Source: Geobacteraceae bacterium
GTDB lineage: Bacteria > Desulfobacterota > Desulfuromonadia > Geobacterales > Pseudopelobacteraceae
Length of the DNA: 64,000 nt
Direction of reading: 5' to 3'
Assembly (NCBI GenBank): GCA_016720395.1
Contig: JADKKR010000009.1
Location: 186,001-250,000 of the forward strand
The notes below the pieces were generated by a model, which saw nothing but the letters and a program-made list of their open reading frames with translations, was not told the DNA's origin and made no database searches. A program made the position numbers and the translations under genes. Shown here piece after piece: positions 27,646 to 36,356 of this stretch. Within the stretch, counting starts at the first letter, position 1; every line of letters starts with the position of its first letter.

Positions 27646-28320
27646 TTAGTTTGATCTTTCCAGAATAATCTCGAACTTCTCATCACCCCTGCTGAATTTC
27701 ACACGATCCTTCAGAACTTCCTCTACCCTGGCGCCTTCAATCAGAGAACCTTTTGAAACGGCTACTCCATTGACAACAGCCACGCTATCGGCCGTGCCAT
27801 CCTGAAATGCGATACCATCAACCTTAAGGGCTGCCGGGACTTTCATCGCTTCAGGGGTGCTGACAGGGATCAACGGCTGCGGCTTAGGCGGGATTTTTTG
27901 AGACGGTAAATCCACTCGATGGGGCTGGCGTTCCAGAGGACGAGCAGAGGGTCCTGGTTTATCTGTCAATTGTGCAGTCGGACGGGACTGTTGCTCTTCT
28001 GGCCGCAGAACAGGTTTAGCAGCAGGTGAAGATGAAACCGGATCTACAGCTGCGGGTCCGGATAACGTTTCGCTGATCCTCTCTTTACGTAAAACTTGAG
28101 AGGTCGGAGCAACTGCGATTGTCGTATCGTGTCTCATAAAGAAGTAGGTAGCCCCGACCCCGCACGAAAAAAAGGCTATTGCTGCCAGGAGAACTCCTGT
28201 AGAAAAATTTTTGCGGGTTGAATCGCCACGCAGAATATCAGCATCGATCCGAAAAGCTCCCGGCTTCTGGACCGCTTTTTCATGCTCCAGCTTTTTCAAC
28301 GCCTTAAGTATGGAACTCAT
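27646..28320 (-). CDS. gspB: GspB-like secretion accessory protein
   Basis: A 224-residue bitopic inner-membrane protein: about 39 cytoplasmic residues starting MSSILKALKKLE, a transmembrane segment (about 40-62), a Pro/Gln-rich periplasmic linker, and a C-terminal GspB domain (VDGIAFQDGTADSVAVVNG onward). GspB/ExeB works with GspA/ExeA to insert the secretin through peptidoglycan. Its ATG overlaps the gspA stop by one base. No secretin gene is in the window. Confidence 0.85.
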   Translation of the reverse strand: MSSILKALKKLEHEKAVQKPGAFRIDADILRGDSTRKNFSTGVLLAAIAFFSCGVGATYFFMRHDTTIAVAPTSQVLRKERISETLSGPAAVDPVSSSPAAKPVLRPEEQQSRPTAQLTDKPGPSARPLERQPHRVDLPSQKIPPKPQPLIPVSTPEAMKVPAALKVDGIAFQDGTADSVAVVNGVAVSKGSLIEGARVEEVLKDRVKFSRGDEKFEIILERSN

Positions 28321-29981
28321 TATTGCCTAACCCCTTTAAGGGACGGTTTCTTATGACCCGTATCGTACCTGCTCAGAAGTGCTAACGTTAACTCTCCCAG
28401 AGACTCATTAGCGGGTATGCCTTTCGACTGCTGGAATTTAATAACCGCTTCGGACGTTGCAACGTTGAAATCTCCAGAGATTTCACCCGAAAAAAAACCA
28501 GCCCGCTGGAGAAGCCTCTGCAATGACCTAACCTCAACACGTTTTTCACCTTTGGATATTGATACGGGAATCTGATCAGGATTTTGCCAGACGAGATAAA
28601 ACGTGCCGCTTGCTACGGAAGCAAGATCGTTCTTAGAAATGCTATGACTGTTAAATAGGGCAGGGGACAGTGTCAGAATCTTGTCTTGAGCAGCCGTTAC
28701 CGCGTAGCTGTAGGTTCCCAGATCTCCGGTTATCGTGGTGGTGACAATGAATGGCATGTCAAAGTTAATAATGTCATCCAGTGTCCCTATGAAAAGAGTT
28801 ACCCGCAGCTTTCTACTGGCAGCAATACGCCTAAACATATCCGGGACATCCAGGCCTTCTCTGAATACCTTGATTGGACGGACACCCCACTGCTCTGCCA
28901 GGGCGTTGAAAGCAAGAACATGGGTGTCATTCTGGTCATACGAACGTATCTCCTGCTTTAACCTTCCTCTTTCAGAGGCCTGTGTCACGGCTGAAGAAAG
29001 CGGTTGCTGCACGAGAGGAGCGCTGAGAGATGAAGTTACTGCTGTTACCGGCTTTTGGTGCTGCTGTGCAGGAAGGTTTGCCGGCATCCACCTCGTCACA
29101 GCTGCAGCCAGAAATGCCATAACAGTAAAAGCAATGACACCGGCTGTTGCCAGAGATATCCGACGACCCTGAGGATGGCTAAAGAGCTCCCACATACCGC
29201 GAAGGACAATTCCAGGCGATATCCTTCTCCGTTCGTCACCATATGCGATCAGCAGGGCTCTGTCGCAGAGAATGTTGATCATGCGGGGTACGCCGCGGGT
29301 GCAGAGATAGATCCAGAAAATGGATGAACGTGTGAAAGACACGCCACCGGTTTCTCCCGCAACTTCCATTCGTTGCCGGATGTAGAATCTGGTCTCTTCC
29401 ATACTCATCGCCCGCAGTTTATACCTGACCGCAATACGCTGGTTCAATTGACGCAGGTCCGGTCGGGCAAGCAGCAACTCCAGTTCCGGCTGACCCGCCA
29501 GAATGATCTGGATGAGCTTGTCGTTCTCTGTCTCAAGATTTGAGATCAGTCGAATCTGCTCCAGCACATCCGGCTGAAGGTTCTGGGCTTCATCGATAAC
29601 CAGAACAACAGTCCTGCCGGCAGCAGTCTCCGCCAGAAGAAATAGATTGAGGACGGCAAGGAGTTCATTGGCGTACCCACTGGACGAATCAAGGCCGAAC
29701 TCGGTATTTATGCTTCGCAACAGCTCTACACCTGTAAGGCAGGGGCTGAAAATCAGTGCGGTACGATAGCAGTCATCCTGAAGCTGCCCCAGCAGAGTCC
29801 GCAGCACAGTGGTTTTTCCCGTACCGACCTCGCCGGTCAGTTCGATGAATCCGTAATGATTGTTTATTCCATACAGGAGATGGGCAAAGGCCTCTTTGTG
29901 ATTCTTGCTGAGAAAGATAAAGCGGGGGTTGGGAGTAAGTGTAAAAGGCTTTTCGTTGAAACCGAAATATTTCGTGTACAT
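28320..29981 (-). CDS. gspA: GspA/ExeA ATPase with peptidoglycan-binding domain
   Basis: 553 residues. The N-terminal AAA ATPase begins MYTKYFGFNEKPF with Walker A GEVGTGKT (50-57) and Walker B VVLVIDEAQN (about 125-134). A transmembrane segment lies at about 276-296. The periplasmic part ends in a peptidoglycan_binding_1 domain (about 480-545). This is the full ExeA layout, used to assemble secretins across the cell wall. It is transcribed with gspB and diverges from kamA. The stand-alone ATPase at 13666-14466 is a shorter paralogue of its first half. Confidence 0.9.
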   Translation of the reverse strand: MYTKYFGFNEKPFTLTPNPRFIFLSKNHKEAFAHLLYGINNHYGFIELTGEVGTGKTTVLRTLLGQLQDDCYRTALIFSPCLTGVELLRSINTEFGLDSSSGYANELLAVLNLFLLAETAAGRTVVLVIDEAQNLQPDVLEQIRLISNLETENDKLIQIILAGQPELELLLARPDLRQLNQRIAVRYKLRAMSMEETRFYIRQRMEVAGETGGVSFTRSSIFWIYLCTRGVPRMINILCDRALLIAYGDERRRISPGIVLRGMWELFSHPQGRRISLATAGVIAFTVMAFLAAAVTRWMPANLPAQQHQKPVTAVTSSLSAPLVQQPLSSAVTQASERGRLKQEIRSYDQNDTHVLAFNALAEQWGVRPIKVFREGLDVPDMFRRIAASRKLRVTLFIGTLDDIINFDMPFIVTTTITGDLGTYSYAVTAAQDKILTLSPALFNSHSISKNDLASVASGTFYLVWQNPDQIPVSISKGEKRVEVRSLQRLLQRAGFFSGEISGDFNVATSEAVIKFQQSKGIPANESLGELTLALLSRYDTGHKKPSLKGVRQ

Positions 29982-30023
29982 AGATGGGATACCATGGGTG
30001 TTTCGTCAGGACGTAATTTACGG

Positions 30024-30040
30024 TTGTATATTCCATACAA
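30024..30040. promoter_or_regulatory. Palindromic operator-like site upstream of gspA
   Basis: TTGTAT and ATACAA half-sites separated by five bases lie in the 144-base region between the divergent gspA and kamA genes. The symmetry suggests a regulator binding site, but no regulator can be assigned. Confidence 0.3.
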
Positions 30041-30125
30041 TCAGATTGTTTTCAAGTAAAATCAAGTATATTCTCAACCAGCTTACGGTAACACCACATC
30101 AGAACAACTAGCGAGAGAAATACTA

Positions 30126-31166
30126 ATGCACTACATCGTAGAAGAATCACCGGTACTGAGAAAATCGGGCGGCCCGTTCGAGCTGTCAGAGAGCCAGCAA
30201 TCAGTGGCGTCTGTCTATCCATTCAAGGTTTCACGATATTATGCAGACTTGATCAAATCACCGGGTGATGCCATCTGGCGACAGTGCATTCCTGACGTCG
30301 AAGAACTTTGGGATGATTTCCAGATAGCAGACCCACTGGCTGAAACGATCCTCAGCCCGGTTCCGGGCCTGATCCACCGCTATCCCGACCGTGTCGTGCT
30401 TCTTGTCTCGAACCGCTGCCCGGTCTATTGCCGTTTCTGCATGCGCAAGCGCCATGTCGGCACTACCGGTGAAGTTCCACTTGATCCCGAATCCCTGGAC
30501 AGGGCAGTGTCATATATCCGCGCAACTCCCGCAATTCGTGATGTCATTCTTTCCGGCGGCGATCCGCTCATGCTCGACGACGCGTCGCTTCACACAGTTT
30601 TGAGCAGACTCAGGGATATTCGACATGTCAGGATTATCAGGATCGGTACGCGTATTCCTGTGACCATGCCGGAGCGTGTGACTCCAGAGCTCTGTCGTAT
30701 GCTGAGCCTGTTCCATCCTCTGTATGTAAATACTCACTTTAACCATCCTGACGAGATAACCGACAAGTCGTCACAGGCGTGCGAACTGCTGGCGAATGCA
30801 GGAATCCCTCTGGGCAATCAATCGGTTCTGCTTCGTGGCGTCAATGACGATAGTACCGTTATGCGCAACCTGATGACCGGCCTGCTTGAACTTCGTGTCA
30901 AACCGTATTATATCCACCAGATGGACCTTGTCAAAGGCACTGCCCATTTCAGGATCCCTGTCTCTCAGGGGCTGGAGATTATTCGGGCACTGCGCGGACA
31001 TATCAGCGGCATGGCGGTGCCTCATTATGTGATCGATCTGCCGGAAGGGAAGGGGAAGGTCGCATTGCTGCCGGAACCGATTGAAATGGAAGGGGACATA
31101 TTGTATCTGAGGACATACCAGGGTGAGCGGATTGCCTATCGGGAGATCACAATTCCTCAGGTGTAA
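30126..31166 (+). CDS. epmB: KamA-family radical-SAM aminomutase, probably EF-P lysine 2,3-aminomutase
   Basis: A 346-residue radical-SAM, PLP-dependent enzyme with the cluster motif C98-x3-C102-x2-C105 (CPVYCRFC). It is short like EpmB (about 340 residues) and lacks the C-terminal extension of catabolic lysine 2,3-aminomutase. Its neighbours epmA and efp support a role in making (R)-beta-lysine for attachment to EF-P. Its stop lies inside the end of epmA: the two genes overlap tail to tail by 20 bases. A catabolic KamA role cannot be excluded from sequence. Confidence 0.85.
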   Translation: MHYIVEESPVLRKSGGPFELSESQQSVASVYPFKVSRYYADLIKSPGDAIWRQCIPDVEELWDDFQIADPLAETILSPVPGLIHRYPDRVVLLVSNRCPVYCRFCMRKRHVGTTGEVPLDPESLDRAVSYIRATPAIRDVILSGGDPLMLDDASLHTVLSRLRDIRHVRIIRIGTRIPVTMPERVTPELCRMLSLFHPLYVNTHFNHPDEITDKSSQACELLANAGIPLGNQSVLLRGVNDDSTVMRNLMTGLLELRVKPYYIHQMDLVKGTAHFRIPVSQGLEIIRALRGHISGMAVPHYVIDLPEGKGKVALLPEPIEMEGDILYLRTYQGERIAYREITIPQV

Positions 31167-32052
31167 ATGCGATGACATCGTCGATACGTGTCGCGCCCGT
31201 AAACAGCATTACCAGTCGATCTACACCCAGGGCTATTCCGGCAGAAGGGGGCATGGACGCCAATTCCTTCAGAAAAGGTTCCGGAATCGGCAGCGGAGGC
31301 AAGCCGTTACTGATTCGTTTCCGGTTTGCCTCAAGGAAACGAAAGCGCTGCTCGATGGGGTCATTAAGCTCGCTGAAGCCGTTTGCCAGCTCCATCCCGC
31401 CGGCATACAATTCAAATCGCTCCGCCACAGAACGGTCACCTGGTTTGGGCCGAGCCAGTGCCGCCATTTCTATCGGGTAATCCACAAGCAGGACAGGTTT
31501 TTCGCGTATCAGGGAAGGCTCGATTTTAGTCACCAGTATCTCATCAAAACTGCCGTCTCTTACCGCATCATCCATACTTCGATCAGAATATTCCGCGAAC
31601 GCATCCCTGACAGTCAAACGGATAAATGATTCATCCATAACTATAGTTATGCCATCATAACAAATTGAATTAGTTGAAATACATGACTCAGCTACGTGCT
31701 GTAAGAGGTGCTCGCAATCCTGCATCAGATCTTCGTAGTCACTGTCTGCACGATACCACTCCAACATGGTGAACTCGGGAATATGGCGCCTGCCGCGCTC
31801 ATCGCTGCGCCAGCAGTGACAGACCTGAAATATCCTGCCATGTCCACGGCTCAGCAGCCGTTTCATGCACAACTCAGGTGATGTATTCAGGTACATTTCG
31901 CCTGATCGGAAAGGGTAGATATGCTCTTCAGGGGCATTGGCCGGGATGCGCAGCGGGGTTTCGACTTCCAGGAATCCGCGGGATACAAAAAAAGAGCGGA
32001 TGGATTGAATTATAATGGCGCGGAGCTTGAGGTTGCTACTGCGTGATGACAT
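31147..32052 (-). CDS. epmA: Elongation factor P-(R)-beta-lysine ligase
   Basis: A 301-residue class II lysyl-tRNA-synthetase-like protein without the anticodon-binding domain (formerly GenX/PoxA/YjeA). It shows class II motif 2 context (RSDERGRRHIPEFTMLEW) and motif 3 GIALGVDRLVML. It ligates (R)-beta-lysine to the conserved lysine of EF-P. ATG 32052 has GGA upstream; the longer frame runs back through the efp terminator. It is downstream of efp on the same strand. Confidence 0.93.
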   Translation of the reverse strand: MSSRSSNLKLRAIIIQSIRSFFVSRGFLEVETPLRIPANAPEEHIYPFRSGEMYLNTSPELCMKRLLSRGHGRIFQVCHCWRSDERGRRHIPEFTMLEWYRADSDYEDLMQDCEHLLQHVAESCISTNSICYDGITIVMDESFIRLTVRDAFAEYSDRSMDDAVRDGSFDEILVTKIEPSLIREKPVLLVDYPIEMAALARPKPGDRSVAERFELYAGGMELANGFSELNDPIEQRFRFLEANRKRISNGLPPLPIPEPFLKELASMPPSAGIALGVDRLVMLFTGATRIDDVIAFTPEEL

Positions 32053-32065
32053 GATTCTGTTCCAA

Positions 32066-32101
32066 TAAAAAAATAAGGGCGGGTCACATAAGACTCGCCC
32101 T
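32066..32101 (-). terminator. Terminator between efp and epmA
   Basis: A 10-bp stem with one mismatch (32092-32101 with 32076-32085) followed on the minus strand by an AT-rich stretch with seven T in a row. It lies just after the efp stop, so epmA is probably expressed at a lower level by read-through. Confidence 0.75.
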
Positions 32102-32127
32102 GTAGGTTCTGGCACTACATATCAACA

Positions 32128-32691
32128 TCAACCCTTGACGCGGGTGGAATACTCTCCATTGCGGGTGTCGATTGTTATCAGTTCACCTTCCTCTATGAAG
32201 GGTGGGACTCTGAGGACATACCCGGTCTCGACTGTTGCCGGCTTTGAATCGTTGCCGCTCGTATCGCCCTTGGCCCAGGGATCCGTCTGGATAACACGCA
32301 GATTGACGAAGTTGGGAAGGGTGACGCCGATGGCTTTTTCGCCGTACAGCAGAACGTCAACCTTGCAGTTTTCCAGAAGGTAGTTCTTGGCATCGCCCAT
32401 GGCATCCTCTTCCATGACCACCTGTTCATAGGTCTGCTGGTCCATGAACGTATAGTGGGTGCCTTCCTTGTACAGATACTCCATCTGGCGATCCTCAAGG
32501 CTGGCAGGTTCAAATGATTCACCGGAGCGATAGGTCCTATCAAGGATCGTGCCGTTGATCATGTTGCGCATTTTTGTGCGATAGAGGGCCTGGCCCTTGC
32601 CGGGCTTAACAAAATCGAAAGCAATCACAATATAAGGATCGCCATCAAGGGTGAGCTTTAATCCCTTTTTTAAGTCTGCAACACTAAGCAT
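32128..32691 (-). CDS. efp: Translation elongation factor P
   Basis: 187 residues, three beta-barrel domains. It rescues ribosomes stalled at polyproline. The conserved modification loop reads VKPGKGQ, placing the target lysine at K32, which fits the beta-lysylation enzymes EpmA and EpmB encoded next to it. GAGGAA lies upstream of ATG 32691. infA is 86 bases upstream on the same strand. Confidence 0.97.
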   Translation of the reverse strand: MLSVADLKKGLKLTLDGDPYIVIAFDFVKPGKGQALYRTKMRNMINGTILDRTYRSGESFEPASLEDRQMEYLYKEGTHYTFMDQQTYEQVVMEEDAMGDAKNYLLENCKVDVLLYGEKAIGVTLPNFVNLRVIQTDPWAKGDTSGNDSKPATVETGYVLRVPPFIEEGELITIDTRNGEYSTRVKG

Positions 32692-32777
32692 AGGTTCCTC
32701 GCTTACGGTGAATTATGAAACGACACAAGCCCATCAGAAAAGAACGGGCCTGTAAGGTTCTGTATTACACATACGTG

Positions 32778-32996
32778 CTATTTGGCTCGGTAGGTAATTC
32801 GTCCACGGGTCAGGTCGTAGGGGGAGAGCTCAACCGTAACCTTGTCGCCCGGAAGGATCTTGATGAAATATTTGCGCATCTTGCCGGAAATATGGGCAAG
32901 CACAACATGGTCATTTTCGAGCTTTACGCGAAACATGGCGTTAGGCAGCGGCTCAATAACGGTTCCCTCGACTTCAATCGCTTCTTCTTTACTCAT
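32778..32996 (-). CDS. infA: Translation initiation factor IF-1
   Basis: A 72-residue S1/OB-fold protein that binds the ribosomal A site during initiation; the sequence from MSKEEAIEVEGTV to the GRITYRAK end is typical. AAGGAG lies upstream at a rather long spacing. It begins a minus-strand infA-efp-epmA order, an arrangement that puts an initiation and an elongation factor under one promoter. Confidence 0.97.
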   Translation of the reverse strand: MSKEEAIEVEGTVIEPLPNAMFRVKLENDHVVLAHISGKMRKYFIKILPGDKVTVELSPYDLTRGRITYRAK

Positions 32997-33040
32997 GCAG
33001 GGCGATGCTCCTTACATACATTGGTTGCTCGAACCACAAT

Positions 33041-33069
33041 ACATTACTGATAGATGTCAAAAATTGCAA
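33041..33069 (-). promoter_or_regulatory. Putative sigma-70 promoter of infA
   Basis: On the minus strand TTGCAA (33069-33064) and TAATGT (33046-33041) are separated by 17 bases, about 45 bases upstream of the infA start. Confidence 0.45.
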
Positions 33070-33189
33070 GTTTATTTCAGGCCAGCCAGATAAATGTCCC
33101 ATAAGCTATATTATGTAAAGTACGATAAATATGAGTCTGGATTTGATACATAGAGCGTCATTGACGCCGTCCCCCTTCTTGCGAATAAT

Positions 33190-33224
33190 AAAAAGGCCAT
33201 ACGCTCTACATGTATGGCCTTTTT
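33190..33224 (-). terminator. Terminator of paaK (ispG-proS-paaK unit)
   Basis: A perfect 13-bp stem (33190-33202 with 33212-33224, nine-base loop) whose arms carry A and T runs. It lies 29 bases beyond the paaK stop on the minus strand. Confidence 0.88.
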
Positions 33225-33253
33225 AGGGATGATGATGATTTGTGTGATCTATA

Positions 33254-34561
33254 TCAGAACGTTCGTCTGTCGATAACCCGTTCCGCCTTGCCCTCGAGAC
33301 GCGGGATGCTGTTGGGTTCAACCAGTTTTACCGTGACACCGACTCCCAATACAGAATCGATCCGTTTCTCAACCATCTCCAAAAACGCCCGCTGTTTCTT
33401 CATCTCATCGAAGAAAATATTTTCAGTGACCTCAATACAGACCTCAAGAACATCCAGGGCTCCCTTACGCTCTACGACCAGTTGGTAATGCGGTTTGCAT
33501 CCTTCAATGGCAACCAGTACCTCTTCGATCTGTGACGGGAATACATTAACACCTTTTATGATCAGCATGTCGTCACTGCGTCCCATGGTCTTCTTCATCC
33601 TTACCATGGTACGACCGCATTCGCAGGCAGCATAATCAAGGCACGTGATGTCCCGAGTCCGGTAGCGGATCATCGGAAAGGCTTCTTTGCAGATCGACGT
33701 AAGGACAAGTTCTCCCGTACTGCCCGGAGGCAGCACCTGACAGGTTTCCGGGTCAATGATCTCTGCAATGAAGGCATCCTCGGATATATGCATACCGCAC
33801 TTATAAATGCATTCGCCTGCTACGCCCGGGCCGATTATCTCCGAAAGGCCGTAATTGTCAGTTGCACTGATCGAAAGCCTGGTTTCGATATCTTTGCGCA
33901 TTGCCTCCGACCAGGGCTCGCCGCCGAAAAGCCCGACCTTAAGCGACAGAGACTTGGAATCAATGCCCAGCTTATCTATCCGGTCGGCTATAGTCACTGC
34001 ATAACTGGGTGTGCAGACCAGTACGGTGGATTTGTAGTCCTGCATGATCATGATCTGCTTTTCGGTGTTCCCCCCACTCATGGGAATCACTGCTGCTCCG
34101 ATCGTTTCAGAGCCGTAATGCAGGCCGAATGCTCCGGTAAACATGCCATAGCCGAAAGCGATCTGGACCACATCATCATGGGTCACGCCGGCAGCGGTCA
34201 TGAATCTGGCTACCAGATGAGACCAGGTCTTCAGGTCATTCTTGGTATAACCTACTACGGTCGGTTTTCCGGTGGTGCCTGAGGATGAATGAATGCGCAC
34301 GACCTCACGCAGGGGCACTGCGAACATCCCGTAAGGATAATTCACCCGCAGATCTTCCTTGGTGGTAAAGGGAAGTTTTGAAAGATCTGCCAGAGATGTG
34401 ACGTCTTCCGGAACGATTCCAAGCTCATTGAATTTTGAGCGATAACAGGTGACATTCTTGTAGGCGCGGTTCAGTGTTGCCTGGAGTCTCTCAAGCTGGT
34501 GCTGTTCGAGCTCTTCACGCGGCATACATTCGTGCTGGGGGTCCCATATATGGTTCTGCAT
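33254..34561 (-). CDS. paaK: Phenylacetate-CoA ligase family protein (copy 1)
   Basis: A 435-residue AMP-forming acyl-CoA ligase. The P-loop reads HSSSGTTGKPTVVGYT, the acceptor region YGLSEI, and the hinge RYRTRDIT; the C-terminal lid domain has GRSDDMLIIKGVNVFPSQIE. ATG 34561 has GAGG five bases upstream; a GTG precedes it. The acid activated is probably phenylacetate or another aryl acid. It is the last gene after ispG and proS, an unrelated context, while copy 2 (51923-53224) sits beside iorAB. Confidence 0.9.
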   Translation of the reverse strand: MQNHIWDPQHECMPREELEQHQLERLQATLNRAYKNVTCYRSKFNELGIVPEDVTSLADLSKLPFTTKEDLRVNYPYGMFAVPLREVVRIHSSSGTTGKPTVVGYTKNDLKTWSHLVARFMTAAGVTHDDVVQIAFGYGMFTGAFGLHYGSETIGAAVIPMSGGNTEKQIMIMQDYKSTVLVCTPSYAVTIADRIDKLGIDSKSLSLKVGLFGGEPWSEAMRKDIETRLSISATDNYGLSEIIGPGVAGECIYKCGMHISEDAFIAEIIDPETCQVLPPGSTGELVLTSICKEAFPMIRYRTRDITCLDYAACECGRTMVRMKKTMGRSDDMLIIKGVNVFPSQIEEVLVAIEGCKPHYQLVVERKGALDVLEVCIEVTENIFFDEMKKQRAFLEMVEKRIDSVLGVGVTVKLVEPNSIPRLEGKAERVIDRRTF

Positions 34562-34585
34562 CACGACCTCGAAGGGATAAAAATA

Positions 34586-36316
34586 TTATTCGAACGCAAG
34601 AGCCTTATCAACGATGGTTTTAACCGCTGCTATAGCGTCATCGATTGGAAGAAGCTGCATTTCGCCGGTCTTGCGATTCTTCAACTCCACCTTTCCTTCC
34701 GCCAGCCCTTTACTGCCGACGACTATTCGCAAAGGAATGCCGATCAGGTCATTGTCCTTGAACTTGACTCCCGGGCGCTCATCGCGGTCGTCGAAAAGAA
34801 CGTCGAGTCCAAGCTTTTCAAGCTTGAAATAGATCTCTTCCGCCTCGGCCAGGACACCGGTTTCCTTCCCGGGATTCAGGGCCACTACTGAACAGTGAAA
34901 TGGTGCCAAAGGGATGGGGAAAATGATGCCGTTCTCATCGTGATTCTGCTCGATGGAAGCCGCCACGGTCCGACCGATGCCTATACCGTAGCACCCCATG
35001 AAGATGATATTTTCCCGGCCGTCCGCATCAAGATAGGTCGCACCCAGTTTTTCGGAATATTTTGTACCAAGCTTGAAGACATGCCCAACCTCGATACCGC
35101 GCCACATTTCCATACGGCCTGACTCGCACCGTGGACAGTTGTCACCGGCAATGACGTTACGCAGGTCTGCAGTCCGGGTTATGACAAAGTCCCGGCCCGG
35201 ATTGGCGCCAACGTAATGCATATCAGTCTCGTTGGCTCCGACAATACAGTCTGCCATGACGTTCAGGGCCTGGTCGGCAATAACATCCAGGCCTTCCTTA
35301 ATTCCGATCGGTCCGAGGAAGCCAACCGGAGCACCGCTTGCAGTTAAAATCTCGTCATCGGTTGCCATGCGGATATCGTCCCAGCCCATGGCATTTTTGA
35401 GCTTGATTTCATTCAGTTCATGGTCACCCCGCAAGAGTGCCATCACAAAGGCCCCCTCTCCGTTCGAGCAGACCAAGGCCTTTATAGCAGAATCGACAGG
35501 CCGTTCAAGATAAGAGGCTACATCGACAATGGATTTCTTATCGGGTGTAGATCTTTTTTCCAGGATACCGGTTCCAAAAGTTGCTGATGTTTTCACGGAC
35601 CGCACTTCGGCTTTCTCCACATTTGCTGCATAGCGGCAGGAATCGCAGGAAACAATCGCATCCTCTCCGGAGTCGGCCAGTACCATGAATTCATGGGAGG
35701 AAGACCCCCCAATGGAGCCGGTATCAGCTTCAACAGCCCTGAAATTGAGACCGCAGCGTTCGAAGATGCGAACATAGGCGTTGAACATCTTCTCATAGGA
35801 AAGGTCGGCTGCAGCACTGTCCACATCGAAGGAGTAGGCATCCTTCATGATGAATTCCCGACCGCGCATAAGTCCGAAACGGGGCCGGATCTCGTCGCGG
35901 AACTTTGTCTGGATCTGGTAGAAGTTCAGCGGCATCTGGCGGTAACTCTTGATCTCGCGACGCACCACGTCGGTTATGACCTCTTCATGGGTAGGTCCCA
36001 TGCAGAACTCGTTATCCTTGCGATCCTTGAAGCGAAGCAACTCCTTGCCGTAAAACTGCCAGCGACCGGACTCCTGCCAAAGCTCAGCCGGCTGGACGCT
36101 CGGCATAAGCATCTCTATGGCATCGGCCTTGTTCATTTCCTCGCGGACGATATTCTCGAACTTGCGGATCGAGCGCAGTCCCAGCGGCAGATAGTTGTAA
36201 ATTCCGGCGGACAGCTTGCGGATCATTCCGGCACGCAGCATCAGCTGGTGGGATATAACCTCTGCATCGGAAGGGGTTTCTTTCAGTGTCGGAATGAAAT
36301 ATTTGGAATAAAGCAT
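34586..36316 (-). CDS. proS: Prolyl-tRNA synthetase (bacterial type)
   Basis: A 576-residue class II synthetase of the bacterial ProS type, with the editing (YbaK-like) insertion in the middle and class II motifs (motif 2 RFGLMRGREFIMKD, motif 3 GIGIGRTVAA). ATG 36316 is preceded by GAGGTGATA; the longer in-frame extension upstream reaches the ispG stop region and is not needed. It follows ispG by 40 bases. Confidence 0.97.
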   Translation of the reverse strand: MLYSKYFIPTLKETPSDAEVISHQLMLRAGMIRKLSAGIYNYLPLGLRSIRKFENIVREEMNKADAIEMLMPSVQPAELWQESGRWQFYGKELLRFKDRKDNEFCMGPTHEEVITDVVRREIKSYRQMPLNFYQIQTKFRDEIRPRFGLMRGREFIMKDAYSFDVDSAAADLSYEKMFNAYVRIFERCGLNFRAVEADTGSIGGSSSHEFMVLADSGEDAIVSCDSCRYAANVEKAEVRSVKTSATFGTGILEKRSTPDKKSIVDVASYLERPVDSAIKALVCSNGEGAFVMALLRGDHELNEIKLKNAMGWDDIRMATDDEILTASGAPVGFLGPIGIKEGLDVIADQALNVMADCIVGANETDMHYVGANPGRDFVITRTADLRNVIAGDNCPRCESGRMEMWRGIEVGHVFKLGTKYSEKLGATYLDADGRENIIFMGCYGIGIGRTVAASIEQNHDENGIIFPIPLAPFHCSVVALNPGKETGVLAEAEEIYFKLEKLGLDVLFDDRDERPGVKFKDNDLIGIPLRIVVGSKGLAEGKVELKNRKTGEMQLLPIDDAIAAVKTIVDKALAFE

Positions 36317-36356
36317 TATCACCTCGGGGTAGTTGCCGTAATAAAAAAAGTTAGTT

